Assembly (NCBI GenBank): GCA_003342815.1
Contig: PTEX01000119.1
Span: 1,360,645-1,424,644 of the forward strand
Direction of reading: 5' to 3'
DNA from: Eudromia elegans
Taxonomy: Eukaryota > Chordata > Aves > Tinamiformes > Tinamidae
DNA length: 64,000 nucleotides
The position numbers were made by a program, and so were the translations under genes. This document shows, one piece after another, positions 1-13,280 of this stretch (the first letter of the stretch is position 1; every line of letters starts with the position of its first letter). The notes under the pieces were generated by a model that had not been told where the DNA came from, did not search any database, and saw only the letters and a program-made list of their open reading frames with translations.

Positions 1-3000
1 CACAGACTACAGACTTCTCCTAGCCACTGGTTAGCACGTTTTGCTTTGAGGCTTTTTAAGGCTTTGCTTTTTAAGTGGTGCTATTTGTGGCTGAGTCAAC
101 ATCGATGCTTGAACTATGACAAGGACAGACTGTTTGGGGAATAAGAGGCAGGACAGGAGATGAGTCAGTAGAAGTTCAGAATTTCTCATCACATCCTGCA
201 CTGTACTGATGCACTGATCAGGTTGCTTTGTTACTTTATACCAAAAAAAAAAAAAGAAAACCAGAAATAGAAAGGACCCACTCCACTAAGTCTCAAAAGC
301 TCCCCTGCTTCCCAGCTTGCACATTTATTACAAGGAGTGAATAGAAAATGTCTGTGCAGACAGAGATGTCAGGGAAAATTCAGAAAAAAATGATACATCA
401 ACTAAAAAAAAAGAAAAAAAAAAAGAAAATTCAGCCTTAAAACAGCTGAGCTAAATCCACTCTGGCTTCATCTGAAGTATCTCAAGCTCTTCATTTCCTC
501 AGTGGTCTGTCTGCCATTGCTGTTCTCTTGGTGAGACAAGAGGGAGGTATCTTCCAATCCAGAACAAAAGGTACAAGGTAAACAGGGGTTATTTGCTAAC
601 AACATACTTAATGAAATTAACTGCTAAGCACTAATAGAAAAAATTGCACTCCCCATTGTCTTCTTCAGTCATCAGGAATTTACCATGAAAGACTGTCCCT
701 CATTTTGTCTTTGATCCTACTGCTAAGCACATTGCATGAACGATCCTGCATCGTCCTGATAGTCAAACCTCTCGGTTATCTGTCACTGACCATACCAGGC
801 TGGNAATCACTCTGGCTCTTGTTCAATCCATTAATTGTTTTTGATTTTTATTATTTGCCTAAGATNTTTCTTTAGAAACTCTCAGTGGCTACCAGGGTTC
901 CACTGTGGTGTGTACAAAAGTGGCACATGCTTAAAAAAGCTAATATTTCTGTAAAGAAAGGCACTGGCAAGTACTAAAAGGAAATACAGGTGAAGTAGCC
1001 TGATTAAAACCATAAAATATATCAGACAATGGATGACAGGATACCATTTTTTTTGACTCATCATTTTCAGTCCAATCTGTAGATGAGGCGATATGTCTGA
1101 CAAAAATGGATTGAATTATATGGTCAACAGAGATTAAAGTCCTCTGGAGGAAACAAAAAGAAAATGCAGCAACAATTTAGCCCATCCTATATTATAAAAA
1201 GGATAGTTTTCTATCTAATTATTCTACTAATGTCATAACCTATTTTTGAAGTATTAATAAATATGATAAAAAAAAAATCTGTTTTATCCAGGGAATTTAA
1301 AATTTNCATTTCACTCCAATTTCAAAAATTATTTGAATAATATTCATGCAAAAAGTAGACTGCAAATGATCCTCACTAAGTGTTTTCTGATGAGAACAGA
1401 AACCTGGATGACATAACAGATGTAATTGCACTTGATACTAATTAACTGAAAATTTTAGTCAGAATTAATTACCATTCTATTGGGGGAAAAAAAGTGAGAT
1501 AAAACATNGTTATAAAAGGAGATTTTTAATAATAATGAGCTGAGGGGAATTTTAATGCATTGCAATGTCATTAGTGGTCTGTCCCCAAAGAAAAAAGTTG
1601 TTGCTAGATTATCACAGATTCACAAAAACTGGAGTCCTAATAGGTTTATTTGGTCTTTTATGCAACAGCTAAAAGTGAAGAAATAGATTGGGACTGGTTT
1701 TCCTTAGCAGCAATCTGCAGTTTAATTACTGCGTTGTTTCTCTTTGTATGTTATGCCAGGGCTGCTTTGGGGATGAGCAATNAATTTGCTGCCACAGGTC
1801 CAGCAAGCTAAGACAGAAAGCAGGGCAGGCTGTTCAAAAACTGCTGGAAACGCAAGGACCTTTAGTTTGGCTTGTGCCTCAGCTAGTCTGATCTGTGTAC
1901 CTTCCGCACCCTTCTGGATTCACCTAGATACTCTGAGACTCCGTCATAAAAGGTAAATCCCCCCAAAATTGTCGCTTAACTTGATCAGCCTGCCACTNCG
2001 AGTGGACATTTGGGGGATTAGAGGCTCGTTTTTCATATGTTGCCAGAAAGGGTCCAAGAAGCACAGTGTAAAATTGATGCTGGGGCTATTCCAGACTGCT
2101 CATTACACTGCACAAATCCCTAAAAGTGGGGTAAATTTGGACTGGGCTTGCTTTTATGGCATAGCAGCAGGAAATGCAGTATTTTATACAGTGCCTTGGG
2201 GCTGATTGATAGACATGAGAGANATTTAAAGAGTCACAATGGCAAGTATCACCTTTCCAGGACAGAGCATTGCCAATNCATTTCCGTTTCAGACTGAGGT
2301 GTTGATCCAGGTGTTTTTTTCCCTCCCTCAAATTTGCTCTCTAATTTTGTTGGAATCTCTAATCTTCCCACTGTAGAAACAATAACAAGGTCACCAAGAA
2401 GAAATTTCAAAACTGTAATGGCAGGCAATCATGAGCCACAAGCGAAGGTCCCATCCTCAGCTGACAGAGGACTTGGGACAGAGGACTTTTCTTTGAACTT
2501 CTCTGCAAGTCCGAACTGATCCTCTCGCACCATTCAAACAAATGAGGGGAGAGATCATTTCAACACATAATAGTGTATTTGCTGGTATGCTCACACACAC
2601 ACACATGATTGTACCAAAAACAAGTAAACAAAAAAAGTAGGTGGGAAGTACAATATTNTCATCTTCCTATTTTGTCAAACAGTTTCAATTAAAATAAGAG
2701 ACTTGCATTCTTGGAAATTTAGTTTGGTTAGATGTGATAAAATGCATAGGATAAAAGTGGGGAATTTGTGAGCGTTTACACTTACTGCCTTTATCATCAA
2801 CTATTATGTAACCCTTGGGATCTCCACTACACATTAGCTGCAAACATATTTTACTTGGGTAAAATCTGGTCATTAACCTGTGTAGACAGAGATATTTATA
2901 TTGCAATCAAGCAGTGAGTCTACAGGTGGGTTAAAATCCCTTACATTTCAGCATGTCATAAACTCTGGGGAGCTTTTACATCCGAGGAGAATACCAAGGA

Positions 3001-5510
3001 AGGCTTTGGGGAAAAAAAAAGACAACAACAGTGAATTGTAGGTTTGATTCTCTGTCCCCTGTATCTACTAGCTGCTCACACCATTTTGCAGATGTCTAAA
3101 TTGCCCCTGCAAACATTTCACCTGAAACATATAGTTCCACTACACAGATTGCAGTGGATCAGTTTTGCCTCTTCAATGAAATAAAAGCCAGAAAATAAAC
3201 AAATAAACCCACAGATGTGGCCATTGCACATAATCCCAGCTAAAAGATAAGCACACGATTAAAGTGTTTTCCTGCACAGGGTTGGATTTAATTCTCATCC
3301 TGGGCAGAAAACGAAAGCCCTGTCTGGATAAAGCATCCTTTCAGGAAAAATGTGTCTTGTATGAAAACATTTTCAAACTACCAAAAAAATACATAACCCT
3401 CTGTGATAATCAGACTGCAAATACATTCAAAAGGGCAAAGAACTCCCTCAGGAATCTGGTTAAACTAGAATAAATACAAGATTCACACAAGATGTGTGAA
3501 AACTATTTTTTTTCCCAGAGAGCAAGTTAGTATTTCAACATGTCACTACTCTGACCTGTGACATTCACCTTAGGTGTGAATTTCAATTTTCTGAAGATAC
3601 ATTCTTTTATTTTAAGTATTGCTTACCAACATACAGTGGAAAATCCCACCTCAGGATTAAGCTCATCTTTCAAGAATAGTTTCAGAGATGTATTAGTGCT
3701 TAGTAATGCATTTCACACACACTGTGGTGTTTTCCCAATAAATCTCTTTAAATGTAATTTAAGAGTTGTTTGTGTGAGGTTGGACCTCCTGTTTTCAAAT
3801 GCAGACAGAGACATAACTTTCTAGCAGAAAAAGAATTGCACTTGGCTGCATTCATGATTTCATACAATCAATAACTCCAGACATAACATAAGTCAAAATT
3901 ACAGTATAGTGTAGCGCTGTCACAGTCAGCAAGAGGATGAATTTGGACATAAATTATANGATTCCACTTCCATTTTTAATATCAGTATACAGAAGCATCT
4001 GAATTCACTGAAGCTNACAAATATGAATAATAACCAGTCAATAAAGTTACCTCTCCTTCCTATTAAAGTCCCCAAAAGCTTCTGGTNATCAATTATATTG
4101 CCTAAATTTGATGTGGATGTCACATACAGAAACGGAGATGAATCATACCAAACAACATTTATGGTAAACTTCACAGCTTTGAACGATCTACAGTCAAACC
4201 CTATTATCAATTAAATTTCCTATAGAGTTAGAGAGATTGGGGAATTAAGAACCTGTAAGTCAAACAGTCTTGCCTCCTTAGATAGCTTATAATCAAACTC
4301 CAGAACATGTTTCATATGCATGAGAGTCTCCAGCCCATAAATTTAAATGTGCACATTTTTTCTTTTGCTCTCCACAACTTGCTGCTGACATCGGTNTTTG
4401 CAATGTAAAAAGTACCCCAGTGCATACGGCACTAGTGTACAAAAGCATGATTCACATCAACCCCTCACTCCTAAACTATAAAAACTGACCACAAAATAAG
4501 TTTCAAGAGTTGGTTCTTGCCTGTAGATAGTATAAAGACATATAAAGCTAAGCAAAAGTCTAAGAGATGGTAATTCAGTTACAAAGTTGAATGGTGATGG
4601 TTGAATCCAGCTTGGCAAGTGGAAAATCCATTTGGACTTTGCTTTAAAGGTGGTCCATCACAANCCCCTGATCCTAAACCGTACCCAGTGATGCTCCAGT
4701 TGCTTACTGTCACTTTATGTGACTTGTAATCAAGACTTTCAATGGACAAATTGGTAATACTCTTTCAGGGACAAGGAAAACATTTCTCATTCAATCTTTA
4801 GTTCTAACAGCCTCTTGTTAAACATGCTGACCAGATACACTTGCTATGACAAAGAACGACCATCCAAAATGCAAACAGCACTTCCGTTAATATAAAAAGA
4901 ATTTTTGCCAGGCAATGATGGGCATTTTAAAGCTGATTATGCACAAATAGCTACTTCTCGTCGTAACTATTTCTGTGAGACATTTTGAAAATATATGAGG
5001 GCAGGATTATGGTACAGAATATATACATACTATGAGGAACACACAAAAGTACAACCATTACTATGGTTAGTTGATATATTACAGCACGGAACAAAAAGCT
5101 TCCAACATTAGGCTCCAAGTTCATGTTGGAAAATTCATACTGTGCTCCATTATTTTATATTAACATATCATAACAGGATTTTGGCATTATCACTCTACTA
5201 ATCCTGTCACCTTGGATTTCTTTACTAGATTTATGATCTACTTATTGGAGTATAATCAAATCCATTTATTTTGAGAACATTGGCTGCATGCAGAGGGAAT
5301 AGTTTTAATATTACACTTGGGAATATAACATTTTATTATAGAAATGCCCATTGCATCTTTGCACATTCTATAAATCAGCATGCTATACTGTCCAAAGAGT
5401 AAATAAGATACACTTCTTGGATCCTTTCCAGTTTTAAAAAGGCATAAGCCTTCTGTAATTAAATTAATTTCAAGCCTAGGGCAGGATTATTTCTTATTCT
5501 TCTGTTGCAG
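1..5510. other. AT-rich non-coding stretch, no gene seen
   Basis: I see no gene here. Open frames are short, lack recognisable motifs and overlap on both strands as expected by chance. The stretch holds short A-tracts near 242-255 and 404-425, a seven-unit CA run at 2592-2605, and 14 isolated single-base Ns between 804 and 4664. Nothing resembles a transposon end. It is best read as intergenic or intronic DNA. Confidence 0.7.
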
Positions 5511-5663
5511 GATTGGACGCGGGAATGTCTCCAGAAACACACAGTGCAGGAAGCCAGTCTGACTGGGCTNCTGGGGCTGTGGGTTGCCTGCTGGAAGAGC
5601 CCATCTTCCACCCACCTGCAGAAGAAACCTGAGCCACCCACATCTAAAGATAATCTCAGCTAA
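5511..5663 (+). other. exon-like GC-richer patch, possible terminal coding exon (unproven)
   Basis: A pyrimidine tract ending TTCTTCTGTTGCAG (to 5510) is a strong-looking splice acceptor. The sequence after it is distinctly GC-richer than its surroundings and stays open in frame 0 for 50 codons to a TAA at 5661-5663. The inferred peptide begins DWTRECLQ and ends SKDNLS; I do not recognise it. The isolated N at 5570 falls in the third position of a CTN leucine codon, so it would be silent in this frame. I see no good donor site inside, so it would have to be a last exon, a non-coding RNA exon, or chance. The minus strand also has a 60-codon frame across the same patch, which weakens the coding argument. 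Confidence 0.2.
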
Positions 5664-8600
5664 CACCTCCTTTACACAAGTCTGTACATTTTATTACTTA
5701 AAAAAATACAAGCAAGAGTCTAGGCAACGTTCAGCTGCAAATTGTTGCTACTCTAGTGTACTACTTGCTTACACTTAACATTAGCAGTAAATCCTACTGT
5801 GGCCTAACCAACTCACACATGTGGCAGCCCTTGAAGATGCCAAAGTTCATTTCAGCCCTACATTGACTACGTACATATTCCATAAATAAATGATGACAAA
5901 GCCTAAGATTGCTCTTTGGAACTAAAGGTAAATCTTTGCATCTCACAAGCTAAATTTCCCTAGAGAACAGGGCGCGTGTATATAAAATCAGCGGTGCATA
6001 GAAACTGGTGCTGAACTAGCTCACAAATTCTAGTTAACCACTCTAAGTCAAAATCTTCAAACTAACCAAGGAAAGAGAGAGTGGGCTACAACACTTACGC
6101 ACGATAAAACCAGACATCTTTGGAAAAATCCCAATCCCAATATCAATTCTGCTAAAAAGAGAACAGTAAAGGAACATTTTTCCTCTTAAAACAGAAGTTT
6201 TTCAGCCAAGTTGCAAATAGGTTTAATGAAGTTGATAAATAACTTTTCAGGTGCTAGTAAAAGACAAATTTATGTACTTTTATGTTCTATCTAGAGTGCC
6301 TTATGATTTAAAATATATTCAAAAATTCTTCTGAATAAATCTATATTATTTTTAATGTCTTTCTTTAAGATGTTGTAAGAAGAGAGGATGGAAAAGAAAT
6401 ATTACTGTGAAAAAAGTCTTTATTTACATTATAATCCAGAGACTTAGAGCCGGGGGAGGGAAGGTAACTGTAGAAGCAACTTCACAAGGTAATTGCATTT
6501 TCATAATAGTTTCTAGGGTGTTGGGGGAGATGGAGTTATTAAATAACATTTTTATGTGGCTTCTTCACTTCTTTTTTTCTTTAGATTTTGCANAGTTTAC
6601 TTCTTTTCATTGCCATTTTTGGGAAAAGAAAATAATTTTTAAAAGCTCTGTAAGACAGTGTCAAATTTAGTTTACACTGTAGGTTTGCCCTCCCGTTTCC
6701 CATTAGAATCAAGAAGGATTTCAGAATGCTGAAGGACTTCTCTTCCCNTAAGAGACTTCATCATAAGAGATATCACCCGCTACCTGCAGTGCACTATATT
6801 TATAACTCAACTAGATTAACTTAGAATCCCTGAAACTATTTTCACACATTAAGAAAGGACCTTTGGAAAGATAGATCATGTATTAAGAGAGCATTTTTGA
6901 AAGGCAATATTTGGATAGACGAACAGTATTTTCCATACCTGCTTGGATGTTTGCTGTGAAAGAAGTTACCATGAAGGTGAAGACAGGTCATATCGCTGCT
7001 TACAGATACTTTTTCTTGGAAATTGTTATGGCGATCAATTTAACAAAACCAATCTCCTTTCTCACGTAGAGACTGGTGGATACTGTTTATAGCAATACTG
7101 TAAAATCCTGGAAATACAAAGTGTTGCTTTTCAGGGAGTACCACAGAGGTGTGCTTCTTTCATGCAGCACTTCATACCACGCACATCAATCTGGTGGCTC
7201 TGTGCCTAGACAGCAAACAGGGTACTTCAACTCAAAACNGACAAAACATTCTCTGTACAACTCAATGGAAAGATCTGTTTTCATTCTCAACTTCCAACTA
7301 GCTTCTGTCAGCAAAAAGCAATGCATTTCTANAAAGTACAAGAAATTATCCAAGTCAGACTGCTAATTTCAGATAATGAGAGCACTGAAATGCTATTTAT
7401 AAATAATTCTTTGATCATAGCAATTAGTAAAAGCCAAGTAGGCATTAAAGATTCCTCTCTACATTTCAATGATTTTCCAAGATGACCCGAGGAGGAAAAA
7501 TATTAAATATTTTTTGGGACATAACACAATGTCATCAAGCATTTTTAGAAGCAATGCTCAGTAAGATTAGGTACATGGCTTTAATCTCACTTGCTGCCAC
7601 AGTAAGAGCAAAATCAGTCGTCCTTCAGGATGTTAGAAATGCACATCCTGGACTCCCTGTAATAGTCCCTTAGGTACATTAAAAAAATTGCTTACCATTT
7701 TAATTTTGCATGGGTAAGTAGGCTGTAGAGAGACAGATAGACAAATTTGACAATATATACATATATCTATACATTTTCCTTCTTTACCATCATGATAATG
7801 CAAAACAAAGTTCTAACATGNGATCCAACTCGTCTATGACCTGGGTTTATAGGTGCTTTGCAAGGTCCAAAAAGTTACTCATAAAACAAGATAACGAGAT
7901 ACACTGTAGAGTGCCTTTTTTTTTTATTCCCCTCCTTTTTCCTCTCCATATTCTAGGAACAGTTCCNTGAAACTTGTCTCTGAAATCAGTGTTAACAATT
8001 TAAGTGGATCTGTTTGTACAAGGCAGCCCAGGAAAGTAAGGCCTCCTGTGAATACGAGGTTGTTCAGGCCCTGTTTTTCCTGTAAACCCAGGTTCTTCTG
8101 AACTAACTTTACGGGCAAATAATTGAAAGTAACCAAGTAACCAGGGCTTAATGACTTGATCTTCATCAGCTGAACCAAAATAACTTGCCAGATCTACTTC
8201 ACTAACGGGCTGTAAATAGAAAAGGAAATGTGTTTGCTCAAACTGTCATTTTCTTCATTAGCCTAATCAATCATCAGCCTCTGGTGGTATCATTTCACAG
8301 GTTTTTTTTTTATAAATGGTAATTCTGATCCAAAATGTTACAGAAAATTCTTGATGTAAAAACAAACAAAAAAGTATATATTTAATTTCATAAAGGGGCT
8401 CCTAATACTTATGTGTGNCTTATGGATATCTTGGAATAGTATGTTTTTTCCCATTCTCACAGGTGCTAAAGCAACTTGGCTGTGCTCTCCATAACACCAT
8501 CTGTTGAGGAAAAACACATTATGAAATGTAGTGAACATGTAAAAGATACCTTGGGAAAAAAAAATACACTAAAGCAAAAGTTTCCTGAACAGTCTCTACA

Positions 8601-9579
8601 TATAAATCAGATTTTATTTACAGCATGCAAAACAAATACATTAGTGTTGGAGAACTGATCCCTTAGCAGTTCCAAAGCAGTATGGTTTTAATTTTCAATC
8701 ACTTTATTTCAGAACTTCTAATAAGCTAGACTTANTATCATCTGAATTATTATAAGAATGAAAAATAAAACCCAACCTTGGTACAGCTTTTACTGGGAGT
8801 ATAGAGCAGAATATTGCACAGTTCTACACAGGGAAGCAGCAACATTCTGTAGATCTGGAGAAGGATTTATCTCTCTCACTTTTCTTTCTTTTTTAGGAGA
8901 GTGTGGAGAGAGAGAGAGTAAAGTGTATCATTGGCTTAATACAAGTTATTAACTGTCCCAGCAAATGGTCTGCAGTGATAGGAGATCTGCACGACTCAAT
9001 CCTTTACCATAAAATTTCACAGATCTAGTGATGGATTTTGGAATTTGTGGCAACATACTTGAGATACAACTTGGTGACTTGTTAGATTATATGTGACCTC
9101 ATAAAAATATCTTACTTTTTTCCATTATTATAATGAAAGACCATCTCTGGCAGAGACCAAGCCCTTTCTATACAAAGATGAGGTAAAGACAGGAAATGTT
9201 CCAAAGAGCTTTTAATTTTGAGTGTTTATCCCAGTCGGGAGAGACCTTCAAAAATGTTACCCAGCTGCTAGGTGAAGCAGGGAACCGGGGAAAAATAGGT
9301 AGAAGAGCCTGTACAGCCAGTTCATGAAAATAAGATGCTGACAGCAATGCTGTGGCTAGTTCACACTTCATTNTTTTAGAGCCAAACAGACCCTTACATT
9401 TTCATGACTAAGTGGAGCCTAGAGACTTGTATCTAGTGAGTCCCACTTGCTGAGAGTAACAGAAATAACAGCCTTGGGGCAAGGCGTCCTGTGTCATGGT
9501 GACATCCACTCACCTAAAATTTTGCTAAGAAGTTTGTCAACACGGCATAAAAGCAGAATGTGCAAGCCCAGCCACTCAC
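5664..9579. other. AT-rich non-coding stretch, no gene seen
   Basis: No recognisable gene or mobile element. Frames of up to 96 codons (7076-7366) contain ambiguous bases and have no family motif. There is a short T-run at 7918-7924 and a short GA run near 8909-8918. Ten isolated Ns lie between 6593 and 9373. Confidence 0.65.
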
Positions 9580-9698
9580 CTCGCTTCAGGGGATTGTCTC
9601 AAGCTTTCTGATGACTGAGTTCAGGCCACAGGCCACGGCTCAGCTGTGGCAGGTACCAACTAGGTATTCATCTCACCACTCTTCTTATGCCCTCCTAA
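9580..9698 (-). other. exon-like segment on the minus strand (weak)
   Basis: Read on the minus strand, a GAG/GTGAGT donor sits at 9580/9579. A pyrimidine-rich acceptor (GCTGCTTCTTGCCTGAG) ends at 9699, so an exon of about 119 nt is possible. All three minus-strand frames contain stops soon after the acceptor, so it would be a non-coding RNA exon at most. An 88-codon plus-strand frame (9560-9826) covers the same DNA and also has no recognisable motif. Good splice-like sites occur by chance at this scale. Confidence 0.1.
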
Positions 9699-9826
9699 CT
9701 CAGGCAAGAAGCAGCAGCACAGCACTGAACGGGACACTGGCTCAGGAGGAGCTATCACAACAGCTCATGGAAGAGCCCATGGAAGAGCAAAATAAACACA
9801 ATGGAGAAGTCATTCCAATAAAGTGA

Positions 9827-10126
9827 AGTCAGCGAAGACAAACAGTGATTTTTGCTGAAGAGATTAGTTCTCAGATAGGAATAAGACTTCAAAACTGCAG
9901 CAAAAATCTTGCACAAACCTATAGGGTGATGCTGATCACCTCTTCCAATATGAGAATAATTAGTAAGTACAGAACAACCTTGTCAACTCCACGGACACAG
10001 TATAGGCAATAACATCAAGTGTACTAAGAGGACAGTAGGGAAGTACCGTATATAATTTACATTCCAATTCAGCTAGATGCATTGGATCAAACTGGTCATT
10101 TTTAATTATTTTGCTGAATCTGAGCC
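9827..10126. other. non-coding, nothing recognised
   Basis: A short AT-rich interval between an exon-like segment and an AT-rich tract. I see no gene or repeat. Confidence 0.6.
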
Positions 10127-10250
10127 TCCCTAATATTTTTTAAAGTATTAAATTATCCTTAAAATATGATAACATAAAAATTTTAAAAATATAAAAAAAA
10201 ATGTATATAAATGTATATAAAAAAAAATGTAAAAATATTATATGATTTTC
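10127..10250. repeat. AT-rich low-complexity tract
   Basis: This tract is almost entirely A and T. It contains two close copies of a motif with ATGTATATAA next to A8-9 runs (around 10191-10230). It is simple low-complexity sequence. It could act as an easily unwound or matrix-attachment-type region, but that is inference only. Confidence 0.7.
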
Positions 10251-12150
10251 CAGTGACATAAGAGCAAATAGGAAAATGGAAGAAAATATTTCAAATAGAT
10301 TGCTCATTTTCATGTTACAATCCAATAAGAAAAAAAACCACCTAGTCACTAATGTGAATAAGAAATATTAGTTATTTTCGTATACATTTGAGGAAGCCAT
10401 TTCCAAAATGCCGATTTTAAAATTAAAATTGTCAATGAATGATGCCTTTTCATAATTCATAGCTAGCACATCTTTAACTTTAAGTCTTGGTGTGAGCCAG
10501 ATTATATAACATTTCTAATTTCAGGCTTTGTTTTTAAATAGAAAAGTTAACACTAATAATTTCTGTAGCACTTTTTAAATGATAGTAATGCAGAAAAAAA
10601 AAAACAGCAGAAACTTAAGCACAGTGTCATGTTTGACATCTGAGCATCTTTAGCAGCATAAAANGTATCATTAAAATTGCCTCACAAACAGAAAAAGACA
10701 ACAGCCAACAAATCTAAACCAAAAAAACACATCTCCTAAAACCCAAGCTCTGCCCTTTTCATGGAATCCAGGACTATGCACAAACTACAGTTCTGTGTCT
10801 CTCAAGAAAAAACAGTCAAGCAGAGGAAAATACACTGATTTCTTGGCTGATTTGATCCCTTATCCCTGACACCTTTTTATCTGAGCACACTCAAGAAATC
10901 CAAGCAGAAACAAGACTCTTCTCTGCTNCCACACTCGCTGCTCATACCAGCTACAATCTCCTGGCAAGTCCCTCTTGCTCTTTACCAGATGATGTTCCAA
11001 ATGTGAATTTGGAAGGAATTCTTGGAAACGGCAACAAATTGTTGACCGGTTCAGGAAAGCCACAGGCCAGATCCAAAGGAGACCCTGAGTGCAGGATGCT
11101 CAGTTACTGCCACCTTTGTCTTCCAGTGCTGAGCAGGAGCCAGGCTAGCACTCTCCCTCCAGTTATTTCTCAAATAAAACACATTACAAATCTCTATAGG
11201 TGCTTTACAAATGCCTGACAAAGAGTCCCTGCTCAGTTCTGGCCCTTGGTACCAAAACTCAGCACCACAAAAGGTGCCACCATGCCCTGGGAGATCATTA
11301 AATTCAGGCAGAAAAAAATCTCTCTATTTTGGGAGAAGTGGACAAATTACTTAGGGCACACAACCAAAACAGCAATAAAGACCTTGGACAAATTATTCCA
11401 TCCGTGAAATATTGAGCAGAGAAAATATATACTTTTCCTTTTGCTCTATTTATTCACTAGTGAACTGAGGATTTTGTGGTTATATNGACCTGTCCTGATT
11501 AAATTTCACATAGGCTAAGAAATTGCATCTTTTTCCAATCTATCTTTTTGTGATTTACTTTTAAATCAACTGAATGCAAAAAGTAAAAATATCACAACAG
11601 GAGCAGTCGTAGATTTAGAACTTTGAAAACATGTATGTTTCTCCCATATTTCAGGTAACTTGCAGGCAGTTCTCAGCTACTCGCCCACGCTCCCACAGAG
11701 TAACTGCTTTTTTCAGTTATCTCCTCCGAAGCCTGAGCAGCTCCTCAGTCCTCCACCTCCCCACTTCTTCTTCCAAAATAATAAAAATTTTAAATAGAAA
11801 CTTATGCTACTCTAGCGTAGGCATCTGTTTGTCTATTTTTCTCTTCCCTAGGACTGAGCCACATTCTAAAGAAGCCTTTTGAAACCAGAAACACAACAAA
11901 TGTGTTAATACATGTGGTTATCTCCCCCAACACACAGAAGCATACACAGAAGTGATACAGGATTATAGATAAGAGATAGGACCAAAGTCCCACCACATCT
12001 AGTCCTGTCCTGTACCACAAAACCAAGCTACATTTGTTTTCAAGGAAATAAGTGATCATTTATAGCTAAACTCCCAGGCATTCCAGGGCTTAGTGACTGG
12101 TATCGGACTCGCAAAAAAGTCCTCTCGATCCACTTACGAGTGATAAAATG
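10251..12150. other. AT-rich non-coding stretch, no gene seen
   Basis: No gene or mobile element recognised. An A12 run lies near 10593-10604. Isolated Ns are at 10664, 10928 and 11486. The GC-richer part at 10.86-11.28 kb has short frames on both strands but no motif. Confidence 0.6.
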
Positions 12151-12207
<57 letters not shown>

Positions 12208-12210
12208 TTA
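12151..12210. repeat. (ATTT)n tetranucleotide microsatellite
   Basis: About 15 uninterrupted copies of the tetranucleotide TTTA/ATTT. The run is long and pure enough to be length-polymorphic between individuals. The apparent frame through it (repeating Leu-Phe-Ile-Tyr) is a by-product of the repeat and not a gene. Confidence 0.97.
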
Positions 12211-12680
12211 AAACCTTTAGAAGATAAATCTTTTGACAAGCTGAAGCTTATGTCTACAAAAAAACCAATAGCTGGTGACAGAATGTGCATTTCTCAACAA
12301 ACTAATTGTAAAAGCAGCAAGTTAGAAAATGGAACTCNTGCTTGGCCTCTTTAGTTTGAGGGATATAAATTAAACACTATGTCTAAAATAGTAAAAAAAA
12401 AAAGAAAAATACAGAAATCCTCAACCCTTCTGGCTGGATCTACGGTAAAAATCGGTAAAGAAGTTAAAATTTATGAGTCCGCAAGAAAAATAAGCAAGAG
12501 TGACTAATTTCAAAATCTACCATTTGGTGCACTTAGCTGGGGATGAAGGGTCCTCAGCTTTGCATCCTCTTCCCATGACTACATATTATTCACAATAGAT
12601 TTTGACTATACGTTTTAAACAAAACTTTCATTACTATCTTCCCCTCTTCCTTTGGCAATGGTNCTTCCTAGTGAAAACAG
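12211..12680. other. non-coding, nothing recognised
   Basis: AT-rich sequence with an A-rich patch at 12391-12408 and isolated Ns at 12338 and 12663. No gene seen. Confidence 0.6.
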
Positions 12681-13280
12681 AACTTCTCGTCACAGCAGAG
12701 CTGCAGCCACGATGGATCAGCCCAACAGCCCATGCACCTCCATCTCCAGGATTCCATCTCCAGCATGGACCAGAAGCAGATACCCAGGAAAAAGCTATAA
12801 GATCTGATGTAGCAAATATGATGCAGCATTGTGTATTTTCTGTACAGACAATCATTCACAATTTTTTGTGNATCTTCAGAACATAGCTCCTAAAACTGGA
12901 CTCACTTCAGGAANCTATCCCATTTTTTGGACCTGCTCCTAGATAACAGACTGGATCCACCTCTGTTACCAAGTCAGTGCACTAGGAGCAGTGGCAAATT
13001 AGCCTCCTCTCTGTAAACTGGAGTCCCTGGGCTCCATGTGAGCATCCTGGCAGTGACTTCCCAGCAGTTTTCCTCCAAAGAAGAGAGGCTGAAGCTGCTC
13101 CTGGGGCACCGCTGAGAGCCCCCCGGAAGCAGCAGGGATGTGCACACCTCCATGTGCTGAGCCCTTATACATCTATAGCACGCAGGATTGGCACAAGCAA
13201 CCCAGCTGCACCGCGCAGATGCACCTGGCCCTCTCTGCACTGCTCCAAATGCAGATGCAGCACCTCCAGAGGGCCCGGAT
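12681..13280. other. GC-richer patch, function unknown
   Basis: This block is clearly richer in G and C than its neighbours and has several CpGs around 13100-13275. Frames of 88-94 codons exist on both strands, which is expected when GC rises and stop codons thin out. No domain, splice pair or repeat family is recognisable. Candidates are an old decayed transposon, a non-coding RNA exon or a regulatory element; the sequence does not decide between them. Confidence 0.4.

Noticed and set aside
12148..12354. Frame with repeating Leu-Phe-Ile-Tyr residues
   Set aside because: It is the translation of the (TTTA)n microsatellite and not a protein.
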